DNA from: JACJYC01 sp964558465
Lineage (GTDB): Bacteria; Bacteroidota; Bacteroidia; Chitinophagales; Saprospiraceae
Reading direction: 5' to 3'
Assembly: GCA_964558465.1 (NCBI GenBank)
Contig: CAZLEF010000138.1
Location: forward strand, 1-8,370
DNA length: 8,370 bases
Below are positions 7,123-8,370 of this stretch, piece after piece. Within the stretch, counting starts at the first letter, position 1; each line of letters opens with the position of its first letter. The notes under the pieces are model-generated. The model ran no database searches and was not told where the DNA came from. It was given only the letters and a program-made list of their open reading frames with translations. The position numbers and the translations under genes were made by a program.

Positions 7123-7144
7123 CATCCAATATTCCGATCAACAA

Positions 7145-7768
7145 ATGAAAACCAGGGACAAAATACTGGCCGAAGCCCTCCGGCAACTCAATGAAGAGGG
7201 ATTGGACAAGGTCAGTATCCGGAGTATTGCCCAGCCGATGGGTATCAGTGCCGGCAACCTGACCTACCATTTCAGAAACGTTGATGCGCTGATCTATGAA
7301 CTGTACCTGGAACTGGTGCGCGAACTGGACGAGGGGTTCAACCGCCTGACGCCCGGTCCGGGGGTACTGACCACCCTGTTCGATCTGACCGAGGCCAATT
7401 TTTTCGTTTTCTGGAAATACCGGTTCATCCTCCTGGATTTTGTGGCCATTACCCGCCGGATCACCGAAGTGCGCGACCATTTCCGCCTATTGATGGTTCG
7501 CCGGCATCAACAATTCCGGCTCAGCATCGGGCAGATGATCGGACTCGGGTTGCTGCGTCCGGAATGGGAGGAAGGGCAATACGACAAGCTGATCCTGCAA
7601 TCCATCATCCTGGGCAACGCCTGGATACCCGACGCGGAGATCCATTTCGACAAAAAGGACGAATCCGTTGTCCGCTTCTACGCCGATCTTTTCCTGCGCA
7701 TGATCGTGCCTTACCTTACGGAGGAGGGATTGGGGGAGTACCGGGCCTGGCGGAGGGCCGGGAGGTGA
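7145..7768 (+). CDS. TetR/AcrR family transcriptional regulator
   Basis: The protein has 207 residues. The N-terminal DNA-binding domain (residues 2-52) is typical: TRDKILAEALRQLNEEG, then VSIRSIAQPMGISAGNLTYHFRN, with the helix-turn-helix ending in the usual Y-H-F, and VDALIYELYLELV. The C-terminal part (FDLTEANFFVFWKYRFILLDFVAITRR, then FRLLMVRRHQQF) resembles the PF13972 type of TetR ligand domain common in Bacteroidota. The ligand is unknown. The gene is divergent from a two-gene membrane protein operon and shares a palindromic intergenic region with it. Autoregulation and control of that operon are plausible. The ATG at 7145 gives the standard family N-terminus. Its TGA stop lies inside a short tandem repeat. 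The C-terminal tail YRAWRRAGR is basic and may be partly repeat-derived. Confidence 0.9.
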   Translation: MKTRDKILAEALRQLNEEGLDKVSIRSIAQPMGISAGNLTYHFRNVDALIYELYLELVRELDEGFNRLTPGPGVLTTLFDLTEANFFVFWKYRFILLDFVAITRRITEVRDHFRLLMVRRHQQFRLSIGQMIGLGLLRPEWEEGQYDKLILQSIILGNAWIPDAEIHFDKKDESVVRFYADLFLRMIVPYLTEEGLGEYRAWRRAGR

Positions 7769-7797
7769 GAGGGGTGAGAGGGTGAGAGAGGTGAGAG
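7764..7797. repeat. Four GGTGAGAG repeats over the TetR gene stop codon
   Basis: GGTGAGAG occurs at 7764-7771, 7773-7780, 7781-7788 and 7790-7797, with a period of 8-9 bases. The TGA stop of the TetR gene (7766-7768) is inside the first copy. Confidence 0.85.
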
Positions 7798-7917
7798 GGC
7801 GGCCGTTTCTTCAACAATCATCAATGCGAATCAAGGGTTGAATGTGGTTTTCTTTGAACCGGCAGCGATTGTTAATAAAAAAACAGCTCCGGAGTTGCAG
7901 AATAAAAAAATACCGCA
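7798..7917. other. Spacer between the TetR gene and the tRNA-Val series
   Basis: No gene is seen. A weak TCAA/ATCA-rich stretch at 7811-7834 recalls the heptamers at 1356-1390. TTCAAC (7810-7815) and GTTGAA could pair across a long loop. The second half is A-rich and leads into the tRNA promoter. No strong terminator for the TetR gene was found. Confidence 0.4.
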
Positions 7918-7925
7918 TATCTTTG
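7895..7925 (+). promoter_or_regulatory. Promoter of the tRNA-Val-like series
   Basis: TTG at 7895-7897 (-33 type) is separated by 20 bases from TATCTTTG at 7918-7925, a full match to TAnnTTTG, followed by CA. This is the best promoter in the window. Transcription would start near 7932, about 13 bases before the first tRNA-like unit at 7945. It suggests that the damaged units are transcribed together with the intact tRNA. Confidence 0.65.
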
Positions 7926-7944
7926 CACTCGCTTTTGAAGAAAG

Positions 7945-8000
7945 GGGCGATTAGCTTCCCGTTCAAAGAACGGGATTCAGAGCGCCTGCCTTACAAACAG
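7945..8000 (+). pseudogene. tRNA-Val-like copy 1, hairpin in the D-loop and 3' truncated
   Basis: GGGCGATTAGCT (7945-7956) matches the 5' end of the intact tRNA-Val. The next seven bases of the intact gene (CAGCCGG) are replaced by TCCCGTTCAAAGAACGGGA (7957-7975), a perfect 8-bp stem with an AAA loop. The tRNA sequence then resumes with TTCAGAGC and the anticodon arm CCTGCCTTACAA, keeping the Val anticodon TAC but with one change (ACAAACAG instead of ACAAGCAG). It breaks off at the anticodon stem and runs directly into the 5' end of copy 2. There is no T-arm or 3' acceptor strand, so it cannot form a tRNA. Confidence 0.8.
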
Positions 8001-8067
8001 GGCGATTAGCTCAGCCGGTTCAGAGCATCCCGACTTAGGTCGGGAGGGGCGTAGGTTCGAATCCTTC
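8000..8067 (+). pseudogene. tRNA-Val-like copy 2, anticodon arm replaced by a hairpin
   Basis: Bases 8000-8027 are identical to the first 28 bases of the intact tRNA-Val. The 17-base anticodon arm is replaced by TCCCGACTTAGGTCGGGA (8028-8045), a 7-bp stem with a TTAG loop and no usable 7-base anticodon loop. The sequence then returns to tRNA (GTAGGTTCGAATCCT). The last T-stem strand is CCTTC instead of CCTAC, and the following bases do not pair with the 5' acceptor strand GGGCGAT. It is not a functional tRNA as read. It is transcribed in the same direction as the intact copy. Confidence 0.8.
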
Positions 8068-8112
8068 AACTTACGAAAACTGAACCGAAAAACTAAAAGC
8101 CTATACTCATTA

Positions 8113-8166
8113 GGGCGATTAGCTCAGCCGGTTCAGAGCATCCCGACTTAGGTCGGGAGGGGCGTA
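8113..8166 (+). pseudogene. tRNA-Val-like copy 3, same hairpin substitution, cut by the assembly gap
   Basis: These 54 bases are identical to the first 54 bases of copy 2, including the same hairpin (8141-8158) in place of the anticodon arm. The 3' part is hidden by N. The spacer that resumes after the gap is the same as after copy 2, so the copy is probably a duplicate of copy 2. Confidence 0.75.
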
Positions 8167-8266
8167 NNNNNNNNNNNNNNNNNNNNNNNNNNNNNNNNNN
8201 NNNNNNNNNNNNNNNNNNNNNNNNNNNNNNNNNNNNNNNNNNNNNNNNNNNNNNNNNNNNNNNNNN
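8167..8266. other. Assembly gap of exactly 100 N
   Basis: One hundred consecutive N, the conventional placeholder for a gap of unknown length. It falls inside the tandem tRNA-like series, where repeats would defeat assembly. Confidence 0.99.
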
Positions 8267-8293
8267 CGAAAAACTAAAAGCCTATACTCATTA

Positions 8294-8368
8294 GGGCGAT
8301 TAGCTCAGCCGGTTCAGAGCACCTGCCTTACAAGCAGGGGGTCGTAGGTTCGAATCCTACATCGCCCA
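8294..8368 (+). tRNA. tRNA-Val (anticodon UAC)
   Basis: The 75-base cloverleaf is complete: acceptor GGGCGAT/ATCGCCC, D-stem GCTC/GAGC, anticodon stem CCTGC/GCAGG with loop CTTACAA (anticodon TAC), variable loop GGGTC, and T-arm GTAGG-TTCGAAT-CCTAC. The discriminator base is A8368. The 3' CCA is not encoded (CA follows). It is the only intact copy in the series and lies at the window edge, so further tRNA genes may follow. Confidence 0.96.
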
Positions 8369-8370
8369 CA

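Larger units (their letters stand above)
8000..8293 (+). repeat. 113-bp tandem units of tRNA-like sequence plus spacer, interrupted by the gap
   Basis: Unit 1 runs 8000-8112. Unit 2 starts at 8113 and is identical as far as it can be read (8113-8166 against 8000-8053). After the N run, the 27 bases at 8267-8293 equal 8086-8112, the spacer end of unit 1. The intact tRNA then follows at 8294. If only one unit is interrupted, the missing piece would be 32 bases, not 100. Confidence 0.88.

Noticed and set aside
7112..7144. TTG start giving 11 more residues to the TetR protein
   Set aside because: It overlaps the -7 element at 7115-7122. The ATG at 7145 gives the normal TetR N-terminus.
7887..7900. 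CTCCGGAG-centred palindrome as terminator of the TetR gene
   Set aside because: The palindrome has no loop, is over 100 bases past the stop, and overlaps the -33 element of the tRNA promoter.
8000..8067. Copy 2 as a functional tRNA with another anticodon (for example TAG)
   Set aside because: The substituted arm gives only a 4-base or 6-base loop, the T-stem has a mismatch, and the 3' acceptor strand does not pair.
7945..8370. CRISPR-like array
   Set aside because: The repeated parts are tRNA-Val sequence and the spacer is itself repeated, not unique. No cas genes are present.

Overview
The window looks like chromosomal DNA of a member of the Bacteroidota, most likely the Saprospiria (Lewinella/Haliscomenobacter-like). 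Three things point there: a 1,549-residue secreted protein with SprB-type repeats and a CHU_C (type B) type IX secretion sorting domain; promoter candidates of the Bacteroidota TAnnTTTG form with no clear Shine-Dalgarno sequences; and a TetR regulator whose C-terminal part resembles the PF13972 family. The genus is inferred, not shown. A run of exactly 100 N near the right end shows that this is a scaffolded draft assembly.

Layout. At 1-54 a perfect 9-bp tandem repeat leads into folB (dihydroneopterin aldolase, 70-501, +), followed by a DUF4197-like lipoprotein (598-1311, +). An inverted pair of 7-bp repeat blocks (1356-1437) separates this pair from the convergent giant adhesin gene (6105 to 1456, -). 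The adhesin has a signal peptide, an N-terminal region, a cohesin-like domain, about 11 SprB-like repeats, a PKD-like module and a CHU_C sorting domain. A likely promoter lies at 6235-6242. Next come two small membrane-protein genes in one minus-strand operon (7028 to 6792 and 6785 to 6423), divergent from a TetR-family regulator gene (7145-7768, +). The 116-bp divergent intergenic region holds matching -7 elements and a palindromic operator candidate.

The right end (7918-8370) is the most unusual part. A good Bacteroidota promoter drives a tandem series of tRNA-Val(UAC)-derived units. Only the last copy (8294-8368) is a complete cloverleaf. Copy 1 has a perfect TCCCG...CGGGA hairpin in place of most of its D-loop. 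Copies 2 and 3 have a different TCCCG...CGGGA hairpin in place of the anticodon arm. The units repeat with a 113-bp period and run into the 100-N gap.

A second theme is short tandem repeats of 7-9 bp at gene ends. They lie between the convergent genes, supply the stop codon of the 120-aa membrane-protein gene, and contain the stop codon of the TetR gene. I see no defence system, phage, insertion sequence or CRISPR array. The likely novelty is the hairpin-substituted tRNA-Val series and the repeat-decorated gene ends.
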